NCBI GenBank assembly: GCA_947259685.1 | Contig: CAMYNC010000009.1 | Location: 18,658-82,657, forward strand | Length of the DNA stretch: 64,000 nucleotides | Reading direction: 5' to 3' | DNA from: an uncultured Desulfuromonadales bacterium | GTDB taxonomy: Bacteria > Desulfobacterota > Desulfuromonadia > Desulfuromonadales > Geopsychrobacteraceae | Part shown: positions 63,884 through 64,000 of the stretch, one piece after another | Position numbering within the stretch: position 1 is the first letter of the stretch | How the letters are laid out: the number at the start of each line of letters is the position of its first letter | The notes under the pieces: generated by a model | Told to the model about the DNA's origin: nothing | Databases searched by the model: none | The model's input: only the letters and a program-made list of their open reading frames with translations | Program-made: the position numbers and the translations under genes

Positions 63884-64000
63884 CTTTATTTGAGTAGAAC
63901 TGCTGAACTGCGACCCATAAAAAGCTATTCACCAGAGAGATCCGTCTCAAATCTCTTTAGCGTTTTAGATGCGCAGAAAAAAGGGGTCAACGTACCACCC

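Overview
The window reads as chromosomal DNA of an anaerobic, GC-rich deltaproteobacterium of the Desulfuromonas/Geobacter/Pelobacter type. Evidence is the anaerobic (cbi-type) cobalamin pathway with a BzaF-like benzimidazole synthase, class III ribonucleotide reductase, small and sensor-bound CxxCH cytochromes, ferritin/rubrerythrin-like proteins, and the order rplU-rpmA-obgE-proB-proA-nadD-rsfS-rlmH with a TIGR03960-type radical SAM gene and rng upstream. No rRNA, tRNA, CRISPR array, integrase or transposase was seen. Most genes lie on the minus strand.

Layout. 1-3447: metH (runs off the left edge), a GerM-domain protein and murI. 3726-4408: a small membrane protein and a diheme cytochrome c. 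4736-6931: katG. 7224-10093: anaerobic ribonucleotide reductase as three cistrons, nrdD, a 48-residue peptide carrying the glycyl-radical motif, and nrdG, behind a promoter with two NrdR-like boxes. 10434-16886: nikR, a haem-motif hybrid histidine kinase, dus, a DUF3820 gene, a diguanylate cyclase and a PP2C phosphatase. 17035-33241: a 15-gene cobalamin operon under a B12 riboswitch with an intrinsic terminator; its longer gaps hold palindromic repeats. 33344-38391: engB, two ferritin-like genes near a perfect 24-bp palindrome, and a TRAP transporter. 38579-44668: PAS kinase, comF, gpmI, a LapA/LapB-like TPR protein, a damaged TraR/DksA gene and rlmH. 44665-49921: rsfS, nadD, proA, proB, obgE, rpmA, rplU. 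50033-59685: polyphosphate genes (ppk1, ppx-sixA, ppk2) with a KAP-type NTPase, a zinc-ribbon protein and a Csd4-like peptidase. 59806-63883: rng and the radical SAM gene.

How they work together. The cob operon covers most of corrin-ring, nucleotide-loop and lower-ligand synthesis, and MetH is a cobalamin user at the left edge. NrdD/NrdG supply dNTPs without oxygen. KatG, ferritin and the rubrerythrin-like protein suit an anaerobe that meets oxygen at times. The polyphosphate genes lie between rng and rplU, which are often close together in related bacteria, so they may be an insertion.

The strongest unusual signals are the split NrdD with a free-standing glycyl-radical peptide, an nrdG with no ATG, GTG or TTG start available, the CbiH-CbiP fusion, the BzaF-like gene that would usually be labelled thiC, and the zinc-finger deletion in the TraR/DksA gene. 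All calls come from reading the sequence; no database search was run.
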